The notes under the pieces were generated by a model. It did no database searches and was not told the DNA's origin. It saw only the letters and a list, made by a program, of their open reading frames with translations. Positions 6,922 through 14,509 of a stretch of 24,182 nt of DNA are shown piece after piece. Numbering within the stretch: the stretch's first letter is position 1; every line of letters starts with the position of its first letter. This DNA is from DATFYI01 sp035315125 (GTDB taxonomy: Bacteria > Chloroflexota > Anaerolineae > Anaerolineales > Anaerolineaceae), in the NCBI GenBank assembly GCA_035315125.1, contig DATFYI010000301.1, forward strand, positions 1-24,182. Direction: 5' to 3'. Both the position numbers and the translations under genes were made by a program.

Positions 6922-7377
6922 ATGTCAAGTACGGTTACTACTTCTGAGGCAAAATCACACGTACCCCGCTTGGTTCTGAGCCATCATGTTCATAAGAAAA
7001 TCCATGGGGATAATTGGATGGGTCGAATTAACACCCATGTGGCAGTGGGCATCACCAAGTTGGTTGGATCGATGTGGTGTGCTTATCTATTCGCACTCAT
7101 CGCTCTAATCTCACTTCCGGCTGCCATCAGCTCGCACAGCCCCATTATTATCGTTGCCTGGATCGCACAGACTTTTCTGCAGTTGGTACTGCTGCCTATC
7201 ATCATTGTCGGCCAAAATGTTCAGGCGGCTGCCAGCGATGCCCGTGCAGAAAGCGACCATGAAACGCTGCTTGCCATCCATACCCTGACATCAGAAGTTC
7301 ATGAAATTGCCAATCAGCAGACTGTCTTATTGAAAATCATTGAGGGAAACGTCCAGCCCCCGCTCGACAGGGAATAA
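6922..7377 (+). CDS. DUF1003-like membrane protein
   Basis: I choose the ATG at 6922 because AGAGGAG lies 7 nt upstream; the frame extends to 6847 but those residues have no supporting ribosome site. The 151-residue product has a polar N-terminus (about 50 residues), two hydrophobic helices around residues 52-71 and 74-95, then the segment GQNVQAAASDARAESDHET and a short helical C-terminus. The order 'helix, helix, Q-N-x-Q...R-A-x-x-D-x-E' is that of DUF1003 membrane proteins, where SQNRQA...RAxxDY is usual. Function of that family is unknown. A terminator follows closely, so it is probably transcribed alone. Confidence 0.65.
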   Translation: MSSTVTTSEAKSHVPRLVLSHHVHKKIHGDNWMGRINTHVAVGITKLVGSMWCAYLFALIALISLPAAISSHSPIIIVAWIAQTFLQLVLLPIIIVGQNVQAAASDARAESDHETLLAIHTLTSEVHEIANQQTVLLKIIEGNVQPPLDRE

Positions 7378-7410
7378 CTACAAAGACTTATAGATGGAAT
7401 AGGATTGCTG

Positions 7411-7450
7411 GCTTTCTTTTTCACTGACATAAAGAAAGCTTTGCTCGTTT
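7411..7450 (+). terminator. Likely terminator after the DUF1003-like gene
   Basis: GCTTTCTTT (7411-7419) pairs perfectly with AAAGAAAGC (7431-7439) across an 11-nt loop, 33 nt after the stop codon. The tail TTTGCTCGTTT is T-rich but interrupted, so efficiency is uncertain. Confidence 0.55.
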
Positions 7451-7474
7451 ATATATTGTCTGGTTGCAAGATAT

Positions 7475-9223
7475 TTATGGACCATTCTTGGGGGCAACAT
7501 AAAAGCCGGATTGGAGATGATTGCTGTCAAACATCATCAAACGTGGACGAACATCATTCAATTCGGTGCAAGGTAATGGAGCATCCCAACACGCGTATCC
7601 AGCCTCAGATGGAGAATAGACTGTTCCACCACCCAGCATTGGATGGGCGATGATCGTTCCTTGAGGATATTGGTTTTTGGCGACCTCCATGGCTGGGGGA
7701 GGAAAGAAAAAAGTGCGTTTTTGAAGATTGAAATTGTGCGTGTAGGGCGACAACCAGGCGACAAAGATCAGACCTGCAGCTGCAAGTATTTTTAGATTCG
7801 TGTCCCGAGTGAAAAAAGGGGAGATTTGGTTCATTAATAAAAGCAGACAAGACAGCAACAATAACCAAAAAGCTGCACCGGCAAAACGATAATCCGGCAG
7901 AACCCAAAGCCAAAACAGCAGAGCGATCAGGGAGATTGCCAGTAACACCTCAACATTTGTGATTTCTGGCTTGTGCACTTTCATACGATTTCGCCATATA
8001 CTCACTACAATCGCTGCCCCAAGCGTCAGGGCTGAAAGGTCGAGGATTTCCCAAAACTCAGACGGCATACAATTCTTCCACGTTAGCAGCCACAGCTTTC
8101 CGCTCTGCAATGGAATTGTATTGCTGCAAGTGCGTGCCCAATTGGTCACGACACTGACCATCCCGGCCGCGTCACTTTCCGGCATGCGCCAAATGACCGG
8201 CAAACTGATTATGTTGCTGGGGAAAAGCGGGTAGCCGCTCATGATGGTGCCTCTTACCATCCAGGGTATCACCAACAGTCCTGCTAAAGCCACGGCGCCT
8301 GTTACTGGACGGATATTTGTGCTCGCTTTTCCACTGCAAACCAAACCTGCGCTAATAGCCAGAAGAGAGGCCAGGCCAAATCCTGCAAAACTCAGTTTCA
8401 CCACCATCCCCAATCCGATTAGCAGGATCGCATAAACCACGCCTGATGTAAAAGATGCATCTTCTTGATTTGATTTTTCAAATAAATCCATGACTGCCAG
8501 CGCCAAAGCCACTTCGAGCACGTAAATCATTCGATCTGGTGCATAGCCGGCCAATGGAGTCTCGCCAATATATTTGATAGTCACAAAAAATAAGAACGCG
8601 CTTGCGAGATGCGTGTTGCGAATTTCATCAGGTTTACGCAATGAAAAAATGACGCCTTCGCCTGTTTGTAATAGTAAGGCGCCGAAAATTAGCGGGCTTG
8701 TGATGTAATATGCAAGCCCTGGGAAAATGCCACTATCCAATTGAGCTGCCAGCAATAAGCCCGCCTGATTGAAGGCCAGCCGGTAATGTAAATTAACCAA
8801 ACCGGGTGGTAAGCGATAGGAAGTGAACCACTTAATCGTCTGCAGGTGATATAAACCAAAATCAGCTGTTAAATTACTAAATATGACCAGATTGCTTAAA
8901 AAAATAAGCAGAAACGCTGCGCAAGCCAGGAACGCCACGGCCATGGTACGATTTTGGCCAGCCAGCCACTCTCGGACTTTATTCCAGGATAATAGCCAAC
9001 CACAAAGTCCTGCCGCCGCTAAGATCAAAAAAGAAGCCATTCCGACGGGCCAGAATATCTGCCAGACCTGTAAAAATGCGATCGCCAATGCAAATCCCAC
9101 CCAAAAAGAGCTGATGAGATGGTTATAGCTTGGAACGGAACGAAATAGCCCCCAAGGGAATAGCAATCCTAAGCCTATAACAAGCAGTAAATATCCACTT
9201 GTCAGGATAAAGATCTCTAACAT
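7475..9223 (-). CDS. Polytopic membrane protein, LIC_10190/GT-C-like
   Basis: The 582-residue protein is strongly hydrophobic, with about 12 predicted membrane helices and a soluble C-terminal segment of about 80 residues. The loop DFGLYHLQTIKWFTSYRLPP followed by GLVNLHYRLAFNQ (about residues 122-153) resembles the conserved loop of LIC_10190-type membrane proteins, which sit near surface polysaccharide genes and look like GT-C fold glycosyltransferases (acidic residue in the first extracellular loop). The donor would be a lipid-linked sugar, but this is family-level inference. No Shine-Dalgarno is visible; a TATAAT lies 9 nt before the ATG, so the mRNA may be leaderless. No polysaccharide genes flank it here. 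Confidence 0.65.
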   Translation of the reverse strand: MLEIFILTSGYLLLVIGLGLLFPWGLFRSVPSYNHLISSFWVGFALAIAFLQVWQIFWPVGMASFLILAAAGLCGWLLSWNKVREWLAGQNRTMAVAFLACAAFLLIFLSNLVIFSNLTADFGLYHLQTIKWFTSYRLPPGLVNLHYRLAFNQAGLLLAAQLDSGIFPGLAYYITSPLIFGALLLQTGEGVIFSLRKPDEIRNTHLASAFLFFVTIKYIGETPLAGYAPDRMIYVLEVALALAVMDLFEKSNQEDASFTSGVVYAILLIGLGMVVKLSFAGFGLASLLAISAGLVCSGKASTNIRPVTGAVALAGLLVIPWMVRGTIMSGYPLFPSNIISLPVIWRMPESDAAGMVSVVTNWARTCSNTIPLQSGKLWLLTWKNCMPSEFWEILDLSALTLGAAIVVSIWRNRMKVHKPEITNVEVLLAISLIALLFWLWVLPDYRFAGAAFWLLLLSCLLLLMNQISPFFTRDTNLKILAAAGLIFVAWLSPYTHNFNLQKRTFFFPPPAMEVAKNQYPQGTIIAHPMLGGGTVYSPSEAGYACWDAPLPCTELNDVRPRLMMFDSNHLQSGFYVAPKNGP

Positions 9224-9232
9224 GATGCAGGC

Positions 9233-9238
9233 ATTATA
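9233..9238 (-). promoter_or_regulatory. -10 box giving a possible leaderless mRNA
   Basis: On the minus strand TATAAT (9238-9233) is followed by 9 nt and then the ATG at 9223. Normal spacing would put the transcription start at or next to the ATG. No good -35 is seen. Confidence 0.4.
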
Positions 9239-9392
9239 CTCGGCTTTTCGGTTTAGAAATCTTATCGCTAAATAGTGATACTACTCCCTGATAAAGTAAA
9301 TTGGGAAAGAATAATCAAAGGGCATGTTCGCAATAAAAAAATGGAAACCGCATTAATTATTCTGACCTATGCGATGTCGGATACTTTTGTTA

Positions 9393-9420
9393 TTGATATT
9401 AACCATAAATGTGTTAATAT
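9393..9420 (+). promoter_or_regulatory. Sigma70-type promoter far upstream of the ABM-fold gene
   Basis: TTGATA (9393-9398) and TAATAT (9415-9420) are 16 nt apart. It would create a leader of about 310 nt before the gene at 9736. Confidence 0.5.
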
Positions 9421-9558
9421 ATTGTTGGGGGATAAATTATTGACCACATTCCAAAGGCAACCGCATTGCTGCCAACTCCACACACCTCCAATCGATAAAA
9501 ACTTTTAAGTTTATCGGGTAGGAAAATTCAAAGTGTATCCGGATCCGTTTTATAAGCC

Positions 9559-9578
9559 ATACTACAGGATTGTAGTAT
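9559..9578. repeat. Perfect palindromic hairpin or operator
   Basis: ATACTACA (9559-9566), loop GGAT, TGTAGTAT (9571-9578). No T tract follows, so an operator or RNA stem in the leader is more likely than a terminator. Confidence 0.5.
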
Positions 9579-9659
9579 TGAAAGAGTCCGTAGAATCAAT
9601 TATCAGGACGCTTCACCGTCGTGGCTGCCACGTTATTAATAGATAAAATAAAAGGAGGT

Positions 9660-9710
9660 ATGCCTATAAGCCAAAATATTAATTTCCGTGACTTGTTGAG
9701 TCCCAAATAA
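9660..9710 (+). CDS. Possible 16-codon leader peptide
   Basis: AAAGGAGGT directly precedes ATG at 9660, which opens a 16-codon frame (MPISQNINFRDLLSPK) ending in TAA at 9708, 25 nt before the next gene. The Shine-Dalgarno to ATG distance (1 nt) is too short for efficient initiation, so this may be a chance ORF or a decayed gene start. It has no runs of one amino acid that would suggest attenuation. Confidence 0.2.
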   Translation: MPISQNINFRDLLSPK

Positions 9711-9735
9711 AGTTCGATAGGAAAGGAGATTTGTC

Positions 9736-10050
9736 ATGGTACTAATGGTTCAGAAATTTGACATCCACCCAGATAAGGCGGAAGCCTATCTAAAATGGAC
9801 GGAGGGTGCAATCAAGGGAACCCTGGCAGTGCCTGGTGTAGTTGAGTTTCGGGCATACCGAACTGCCGCGAGTGGTTCCCAAATTGTGACCACTTATGAG
9901 TTTGCTGACATGGCGACCTGGGCAACCTGGCAAAGTAATGAAATTATACAGAAGATACAAGCGGAACTGCATGTATACGCCCTCAATGTGAGCATCGAGC
10001 TCTGGGGGCCATCGCCTGTCGTTCCTGCGCCAATCCGGCCAGGAAAGTAA
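9736..10050 (+). CDS. Small ABM-fold (dimeric alpha/beta barrel) protein
   Basis: The 104-residue protein fits the antibiotic-biosynthesis-monooxygenase/Dabb ferredoxin-like fold: first strand MVLMVQKFDIHPDKAEAY, a helix, second strand VVEFRAYRTAASGSQIVTTYEF, helix MATWATWQSNEIIQKI and a last strand VSIELWG. The pattern 'W at the strand-helix junction plus E-F-x-D' is common in this fold. Members range from quinol monooxygenases to heme-degrading or purely binding proteins and need no cofactor; no substrate can be inferred. AGGAG lies 7 nt before the ATG. It stands alone between noncoding regions and is followed by an inverted repeat at 10085-10128. Confidence 0.7.
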   Translation: MVLMVQKFDIHPDKAEAYLKWTEGAIKGTLAVPGVVEFRAYRTAASGSQIVTTYEFADMATWATWQSNEIIQKIQAELHVYALNVSIELWGPSPVVPAPIRPGK

Positions 10051-10084
10051 CCTGATTACTATATCTAAACGACTAAGGGCACAA

Positions 10085-10128
10085 GGGGCATAGTTTTATA
10101 CGCATTCCACTTCGACATACTATGCCCC
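10085..10128. repeat. Inverted repeat after the ABM-fold gene
   Basis: GGGGCATAGT (10085-10094) pairs with ACTATGCCCC (10119-10128) across 24 nt, starting 34 nt after the stop. There is no U tract, so it may be an RNA-stabilising stem or a weak terminator. Confidence 0.5.
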
Positions 10129-10256
10129 GAAATAAGAATTTGTAAACCGACTAGAAGCTGGTTATCATACGATAAAGTTTTCCAGTACAATTTAAGGTTA
10201 AAAAAGGCGTCAAGTGTAGTGAAATACCATTTCCCGGCCACATTCTTCCAAAATAT

Positions 10257-10290
10257 GCGCAAACAACCGTATCGATGCGGTTGTTTGCGC
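10257..10290. terminator. Perfect 13-bp stem-loop
   Basis: GCGCAAACAACCG (10257-10269), loop of 8 nt, CGGTTGTTTGCGC (10278-10290). On the minus strand it is followed by ATATTTTGG, so it could terminate transcription coming from the 10342-10569 ORF or gpsA. On the plus strand there is no T tract. The stretch 10051-10341 holds nothing else apart from the 10085 inverted repeat. Confidence 0.55.
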
Positions 10291-10341
10291 CGTCCAGACC
10301 CATCGAGTGGGTATTGGATAGATTAAGCACCTGCCCGTTGT

Positions 10342-10569
10342 TTAGATGAGATGGTAGCTTTTCAGCAGATCCCCAATCTCTATTCCAGAAATCTTTTGAA
10401 GTACCTGTTTTTCAATCAGATTCGCTCCAAATGGGAGCTTGAAATCTGTAAGTTTTTTCCCATCTAAGATCCTGGACGTTGAATCCAATAAAACTCGCAC
10501 ATCATAGCAAGAATCGAAAACTTCTGGCACGCCACGGTCAACATTCAGCAGGGTATACACAGCCTCCAT
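10342..10569 (-). CDS. Hypothetical small ORF, possibly a gene remnant
   Basis: This frame encodes 75 residues with good amino-acid balance (VFDSCYDVRVLLDSTSRI, then KKLTDFKLPFGAN and a helical end). I do not recognise a family. The ATG has no Shine-Dalgarno; instead the perfect palindrome CTGTCCGGACAG (10572-10583) lies directly before it, and the frame stays open further upstream through the hydrolase remnant. It sits in a region that already contains one broken gene, so it may be the tail of a decayed coding sequence. A 13-bp stem-loop follows on its downstream side. Confidence 0.35.
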   Translation of the reverse strand: MEAVYTLLNVDRGVPEVFDSCYDVRVLLDSTSRILDGKKLTDFKLPFGANLIEKQVLQKISGIEIGDLLKSYHLI

Positions 10570-10601
10570 GGCTGTCCGGACAGAATACTCGGTGGTGAAA
10601 A

Positions 10602-10712
10602 CTAATTCGCCTTGAGGAAGGCATTCAACCGTTGGCAGATGCGCTCGTAATCGGGGCCGGCCCAGAAAAAGTGACCTGTGCAGCCTGCTTCGAAAAACTC
10701 CGCCTTTGGAAA
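10602..10712 (-). pseudogene. C-terminal remnant of an alpha/beta hydrolase
   Basis: Read on the minus strand, codons from 10712 give FPKAEFFEAGCTGHFFW, then AGPDYERICQRLNAFLKAN and a TAG at 10604-10602. The GH-F-F motif with a following acidic/aromatic helix ending in FL resembles the C-terminus of alpha/beta hydrolases, where this histidine is the catalytic one. A TAA directly precedes the fragment and the rest of the enzyme is absent, so only about 36 residues survive. It lies between gpsA and the hypothetical ORF on the same strand. Confidence 0.5.
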
Positions 10713-10731
10713 TTAACCTTCCAGGAAGTTG

Positions 10732-11715
10732 TTATTCCACGAAATCTCGGATAAAGGAAGTGATAAATTTTTCGGCGCTATATTTTCCGTAAATCACATC
10801 CCACAGACCTTTAGCCAGCGGCATGGCAACATGCAATTTCTCAGCCAGGTATAACATGGATTTAAGGGTATTGAATCCTTCGGGCGCAACGCCCATTTCC
10901 TTTTCAATTTGAGGCAGGGTTAATCCCTGAGCCAGCAGTTCTCCCATTCGGCGGTTGTGGCTATGCTGGCTCAGAGACGTTGCCAGTAAATCGCCGATGC
11001 CGGATAAATAGAGGAATGTCTCAATTTTAGCCCCCATACAGACGCCAATATGGGTGATCTCTTCCATTGCCAGGGTCAGGTACACCGCCCGGAAATTGAT
11101 GCTGGTAATCTGCTTACCATCTAACAGGCCTAATCCGATGGCGTAGATATTCTTCAGGATTCCACCCAACTCGACGCCAATTTCGTCATCACTGAAACGT
11201 GTGCGAAAATAATCATTTTCCAATAAGTGGGACACCAACAGCAGATCGTTAATCTGTTTACCGGCGATAACCACCACTGTAGGCATATGATGGGCAAATT
11301 CATTGGCGATCGATGGCCCCGAGAGCATCACCCTGGGGTTTTGGGGAAATAACTGCGAGATGATTTGAAAGGACGTCAGTCCAGATTCACGATCAATTCC
11401 TTTAGCAAGATTGACAATCATCATCTGGGGATTTAACTGCCCCTGGTAACTCTGCAGAGTTGATTTGATAAACGCCGAAGGGATGGAAATGAAAATCACC
11501 TGGCTGTTTAATAGGACAGTGCTCAAGTCGGTGGTGGCTCTCAAATTGGGATGGATCGAAATGCCGGGCAAAAAACGGGAATTGGTGTGTTGCTCATTAA
11601 TCTCGCTTGCTACTGCGGGGTTGTATTCCCAGCCCATAACCGCATAGCCGTTGGCGGCGATCATATTTCCGACAGCCGCGCCCAGGTTGCCTAAGCCGAT
11701 AATGCCGACGTTCAT
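10732..11715 (-). CDS. gpsA: Glycerol-3-phosphate dehydrogenase [NAD(P)+]
   Basis: GpsA reduces dihydroxyacetone phosphate to sn-glycerol 3-phosphate, the backbone for membrane lipids, in the cytosol. The start at 11715 gives MNVGIIGLGNLGAAVG with AGGTGGAG 7 nt upstream; a TTG-started extension to 11802 is not GpsA-like. Family landmarks on the 327 residues: the Rossmann motif GLGNLG (7-12), SRFLPGISIHPNLRATTDL (46-64), NLAKGI with K105, LSGPSIANEF (131-140), ELGGILKNIYAIGLGLLDG (182-200) with K188 as the expected catalytic lysine, and GIGDLLATSLSQHSHNRRMG (239-258), where the usual SRN is SHN. The sequence is diverged but complete. It has no operon partner except decayed sequence downstream. 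Confidence 0.92.
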   Translation of the reverse strand: MNVGIIGLGNLGAAVGNMIAANGYAVMGWEYNPAVASEINEQHTNSRFLPGISIHPNLRATTDLSTVLLNSQVIFISIPSAFIKSTLQSYQGQLNPQMMIVNLAKGIDRESGLTSFQIISQLFPQNPRVMLSGPSIANEFAHHMPTVVVIAGKQINDLLLVSHLLENDYFRTRFSDDEIGVELGGILKNIYAIGLGLLDGKQITSINFRAVYLTLAMEEITHIGVCMGAKIETFLYLSGIGDLLATSLSQHSHNRRMGELLAQGLTLPQIEKEMGVAPEGFNTLKSMLYLAEKLHVAMPLAKGLWDVIYGKYSAEKFITSFIRDFVE

Positions 11716-12031
11716 AAGATGCTCCACCTTTTCTGACCCGATCTGTTGATGATGACTCCTGGCAGCTTCATATTCTGACAGGAATAGAATGATCTTCCTC
11801 AATTTTACTGCTATTACGTCCGATTAGACCTTCCGGGCTCAGAAATATGGATTTAAAGAATCATGTTGTCAGACATCTGCCCCTTCCCAAAAAAGCAAGA
11901 GCGGGGTTAGAATAGAGACAATGTTAATAAACCATTAATTCGACCTTAACAAACTTGGCATCATAAAAAAAGCTGGGCTGGATAAATTTTACGCAAGCCT
12001 ACTTATTGTAATTAAGTTAAAAAGGAGAAAA
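11716..12031. other. Divergent intergenic region, nothing specific seen
   Basis: This 316-nt gap lies between the divergent gpsA and the YLDPGSGS gene. It is AT-rich near its right end. TTGGCA at 11955-11960 could be a -35 but the best -10 (GATAAA, 11981) is 20 nt away, so I call no promoter. No gene, repeat or terminator was found. Confidence 0.4.
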
Positions 12032-12268
12032 ATGGCAATCTGTACGAGCGCTGCTTCTCACCTTATTGGAATTCCGCTCTATCTTGATCCCGGATCCGGC
12101 AGCTTCCTGCTGCAAATATTGTTGGCGGCCCTTTTAGGAATCGCCTTCGCCGTCAAGATCTATTGGAAGAAAATCAAAGCGCTGTTTACCGGTAAAAAGG
12201 AACCCGCCGAGAACATAGTAGCCATCGAATCGATAAAATCCCCCGCTGACGCCAGCGATGAAAAGTGA
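12032..12268 (+). CDS. Small one-helix membrane protein with YLDPGSGS motif
   Basis: The 78-residue protein has the motif YLDPGSGSFLLQ (17-28) leading straight into one membrane helix (about 24-44), a basic stretch WKKIKALFTGKK (47-58), and an acidic tail. Small proteins with a Y-L-D-P-G-[ST]-G-S start are widespread hypothetical membrane proteins, often next to large methyltransferase-like or sulfatase-like genes; their function is unknown. AAAGGAGAAAA stands before the ATG. Its last 11 nt overlap the start of the following methyltransferase gene, so the two are translationally coupled and likely work together, with this protein perhaps tethering the complex to the membrane (inference). Confidence 0.75.
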   Translation: MAICTSAASHLIGIPLYLDPGSGSFLLQILLAALLGIAFAVKIYWKKIKALFTGKKEPAENIVAIESIKSPADASDEK

Positions 12269-13652
12269 TCAAAAATTAGCCGCCTCTTTTCGTGACCCGA
12301 GCGGCTTTCTATTCCGCCGCGGCGGCAAATTGTACCGGCAGGTCAATAAGATTTACCAGCCGAATTACGATAGCCTGGTGAAGTCAGGTCTGTTTCAAAA
12401 GCTGACCGATGCCGGAATGTTAATCCCTCACAAAGAGGTACAGGTCGAACCGGAAGGCCCGGCCCTGGCTTACTGTGTGCTGGAGCCAGAGCTGGTCGAT
12501 TTTATCTCTTACCCCTACGAGTGGTCGTTCAGCCAGTTAAAAGATGCCGCATTGCTGACCCTGGCAATCCAAAAACAGGCCCTGGATACCGGGCTGTCGC
12601 TCAAGGATGCCAGCGCCTACAACATCCAGTTTCAGCACGGTCGCCCACTTTTAATCGATACACTGTCATTTGAGATCTATAAAGAAGGCCAGCCCTGGGT
12701 GGCTTACCGCCAGTTCTGCCAGCATTTTTTGGCACCGCTGGCCTTGATGGCTTTGACCGATATTCGTTTGAGCCAGCTAATGCGTGTTTACATCGACGGT
12801 ATCCCACTCGATTTGGCCAGTAAGCTGCTGCCGGGTTCGAGCCGTTTGAACTTTGGACTAGCCTCGCATATCCATCTGCATGCGCAAGCGCAGAAGCGTT
12901 ATGCCGATAAAGGCGTCAGCGCCAGCCAGACCAGCGGGCGGGGCGTAAGCAAAATGGGGCTGCTTGGATTGCTAGACAGCCTGGAAGGAACCGTCAACGG
13001 GCTGAAGTGGCTGCCGAGCGGAACAGAATGGGGCGATTATTACGATTCGACCAATTATAGCCGGTCAGCCTTCGATGATAAGTCGCTGGCAATCAAGGAA
13101 TTTATGGCCAGGTTGCAGCCCAAGAAAGTGTGGGACCTGGGCGCTAACACCGGTTTTTTCAGCCAGATTGCGGCTGAGCAGGGGGCGCTGGCGTTGGCTT
13201 TCGACATCGATCCTGCCGCAGTTGAAAAAAACTATCAGGATATAAAGAAACGTAAAGAGACCCGCAACCTGCCATTGCTGATGGATCTGACTAATCCCAG
13301 CCCGGCCATTGGTTGGCAAAATGCCGAACGTGATTCGCTGAGCGCCCGTGGCCCGGCCGATCTGGTGCTGGCGCTGGCGCTGGTGCATCATCTGGCCATC
13401 TCAAACAACGTACCCCTGCCAATGGTAGCCGAATATTTCAGCACAATCGGGCGATGGCTGGTAGTGGAATTCGTGCCAAAAGATGACACGCAGGTACAGC
13501 GGCTCTTGGCCAGCCGGGAAGATATATTCGACCATTACAATGCCGATGAGTTTGTCCAGGCTTTAAGCACTTATTTCGAGCTGCGCGAGACGCACCCCGT
13601 TAAAGATTCCAGGCGCATGCTATACCTATTAGAAAATAAAACAAACGGCTGA
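12258..13652 (+). CDS. SAM-dependent methyltransferase, NoeA-like
   Basis: The 464-residue protein has an N-terminal region with DASAYNIQF and LLIDTLSFEIY, then PWVAYRQFCQHFLAPLALM, a pattern of the NoeA-like nodulation/methyltransferase family, and a C-terminal class I methyltransferase fold. SAM motif I is VWDLGANTGFFSQIAA (about 290-305), followed by AFDIDP as the acidic motif II and LVLALALVHHL as motif IV. The N-terminal part recalls a kinase-like fold (D-A-x-x-x-N with I-D), but I would not assign kinase activity. The acceptor is unknown; rhizobial relatives modify polysaccharide signals. The ATG overlaps the upstream small membrane gene by 11 nt. It converges with the next gene, leaving only 8 nt between stops and no terminator. 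Confidence 0.8.
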   Translation: MKSDQKLAASFRDPSGFLFRRGGKLYRQVNKIYQPNYDSLVKSGLFQKLTDAGMLIPHKEVQVEPEGPALAYCVLEPELVDFISYPYEWSFSQLKDAALLTLAIQKQALDTGLSLKDASAYNIQFQHGRPLLIDTLSFEIYKEGQPWVAYRQFCQHFLAPLALMALTDIRLSQLMRVYIDGIPLDLASKLLPGSSRLNFGLASHIHLHAQAQKRYADKGVSASQTSGRGVSKMGLLGLLDSLEGTVNGLKWLPSGTEWGDYYDSTNYSRSAFDDKSLAIKEFMARLQPKKVWDLGANTGFFSQIAAEQGALALAFDIDPAAVEKNYQDIKKRKETRNLPLLMDLTNPSPAIGWQNAERDSLSARGPADLVLALALVHHLAISNNVPLPMVAEYFSTIGRWLVVEFVPKDDTQVQRLLASREDIFDHYNADEFVQALSTYFELRETHPVKDSRRMLYLLENKTNG

Positions 13653-13660
13653 GCCGAATA

Positions 13661-14509
13661 TTAAATGGGTTTCTCTAAGATTGCGGTGCCAGAGGCGGCG
13701 CGATTACGCCCCCGGCTCTTGGCAAAATAGAGCTCTCGATCGGCATCTTTTAGAAACGATTCGACAGTATCCATTGCTGCAGTAAGTCCGGTAACACCAA
13801 TACTGACCGTAATGTGAACCCCGCTATGACTGCCGGGTTCGCTTCCCTCGGTGAAATCGTGCGTCTCAACGATTTTGCAAATTCGCTCCGCCAGGGCAAA
13901 AGCAGCCTCAGTAGTTGTGCACGGGGCAATGACTAAAATTTCATCGCCGCCGAAACGGGCCACGATATCCGGCCCGCGCACGGTGTTCTGAATGATGTGT
14001 GCAAATGACCGCAAAACCTGGTCGCCCACCTGATGTCCAAAGGTATCATTCACCCTTTTGAAGTGGTCGATATCAATCAACAACAGAGCGACGTCTTGCT
14101 GGTAGCGTATTGCACGATCAAATTCTTCTTTGAGGCGCCGCTCAAGATAGCGCCGGTTGTAAATACCGAGCAGTGGATCGGTAATGATTTCTTGTTCCAG
14201 GATTGTGACACGCCGGACAGACATGGCAGTTTGTGAAGAAAGTGAAATTGTTACCCAGACAAACCCGGCTCCAAAGAAAAACACACTTGGCACAATTAAA
14301 TCAGAAGGGCTGGCATTGTGGTTCCAGAACAATACAGCATAGGCCAGGTAACTCAGGATAAACAACACGATTAATCCGGATTGGAAGATCCATCTGCGGC
14401 GCACTTCACCCCTGGGGAGTTGACTGATCAGCTTGCGCACAGAGAAAAGAGCTGCAATTAATATCAAAAAACCAGCGATCACCAGACCATTTGCGGCAAA
14501 TGTGAGCAT
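13661..14509 (-). CDS. Membrane diguanylate cyclase (GGDEI variant)
   Basis: This 282-residue protein would make c-di-GMP from two GTP at the inner face of the membrane. Three hydrophobic helices (about 4-23, 42-61 and 72-92) are followed by a GGDEF domain: TDPLLGIYNRR (110-120), LLIDIDHFKRVND (143-155) with metal-binding D146, the signature GGDEI (187-191) and VSIGVT later. The final signature residue is Ile instead of Phe. The RxxD inhibitory site is present, R178-x-x-D181, exactly five residues before the signature, so product feedback is expected. The membrane part is short and has no recognised sensor domain. AAGGA lies just before the ATG. A second cyclase is encoded at 17653. Confidence 0.9.
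   Translation of the reverse strand: MLTFAANGLVIAGFLILIAALFSVRKLISQLPRGEVRRRWIFQSGLIVLFILSYLAYAVLFWNHNASPSDLIVPSVFFFGAGFVWVTISLSSQTAMSVRRVTILEQEIITDPLLGIYNRRYLERRLKEEFDRAIRYQQDVALLLIDIDHFKRVNDTFGHQVGDQVLRSFAHIIQNTVRGPDIVARFGGDEILVIAPCTTTEAAFALAERICKIVETHDFTEGSEPGSHSGVHITVSIGVTGLTAAMDTVESFLKDADRELYFAKSRGRNRAASGTAILEKPI

Larger units (their letters stand above)
9224..9735. other. Intergenic region with promoter, palindromes and mini-ORF
   Basis: This 512-nt gap has no gene I can support. It holds a good promoter at 9393-9420, a hairpin-like sequence (CGATAAA at 9498 with TTTATCG downstream), a perfect palindrome at 9559-9578, and a 16-codon ORF with a strong ribosome site at 9660-9710. Together they suggest a long, possibly regulated leader for the ABM-fold gene at 9736. 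Confidence 0.5.

Noticed and set aside
9275..9508. 77-codon plus-strand ORF in the leader of the ABM-fold gene
   Set aside because: No ribosome site and it spans the predicted promoter at 9393-9420.
11716..11802. N-terminal extension of GpsA from a TTG at 11802
   Set aside because: The extra 29 residues are not GpsA-like, and the ATG at 11715 has a good ribosome site directly before the Rossmann motif.
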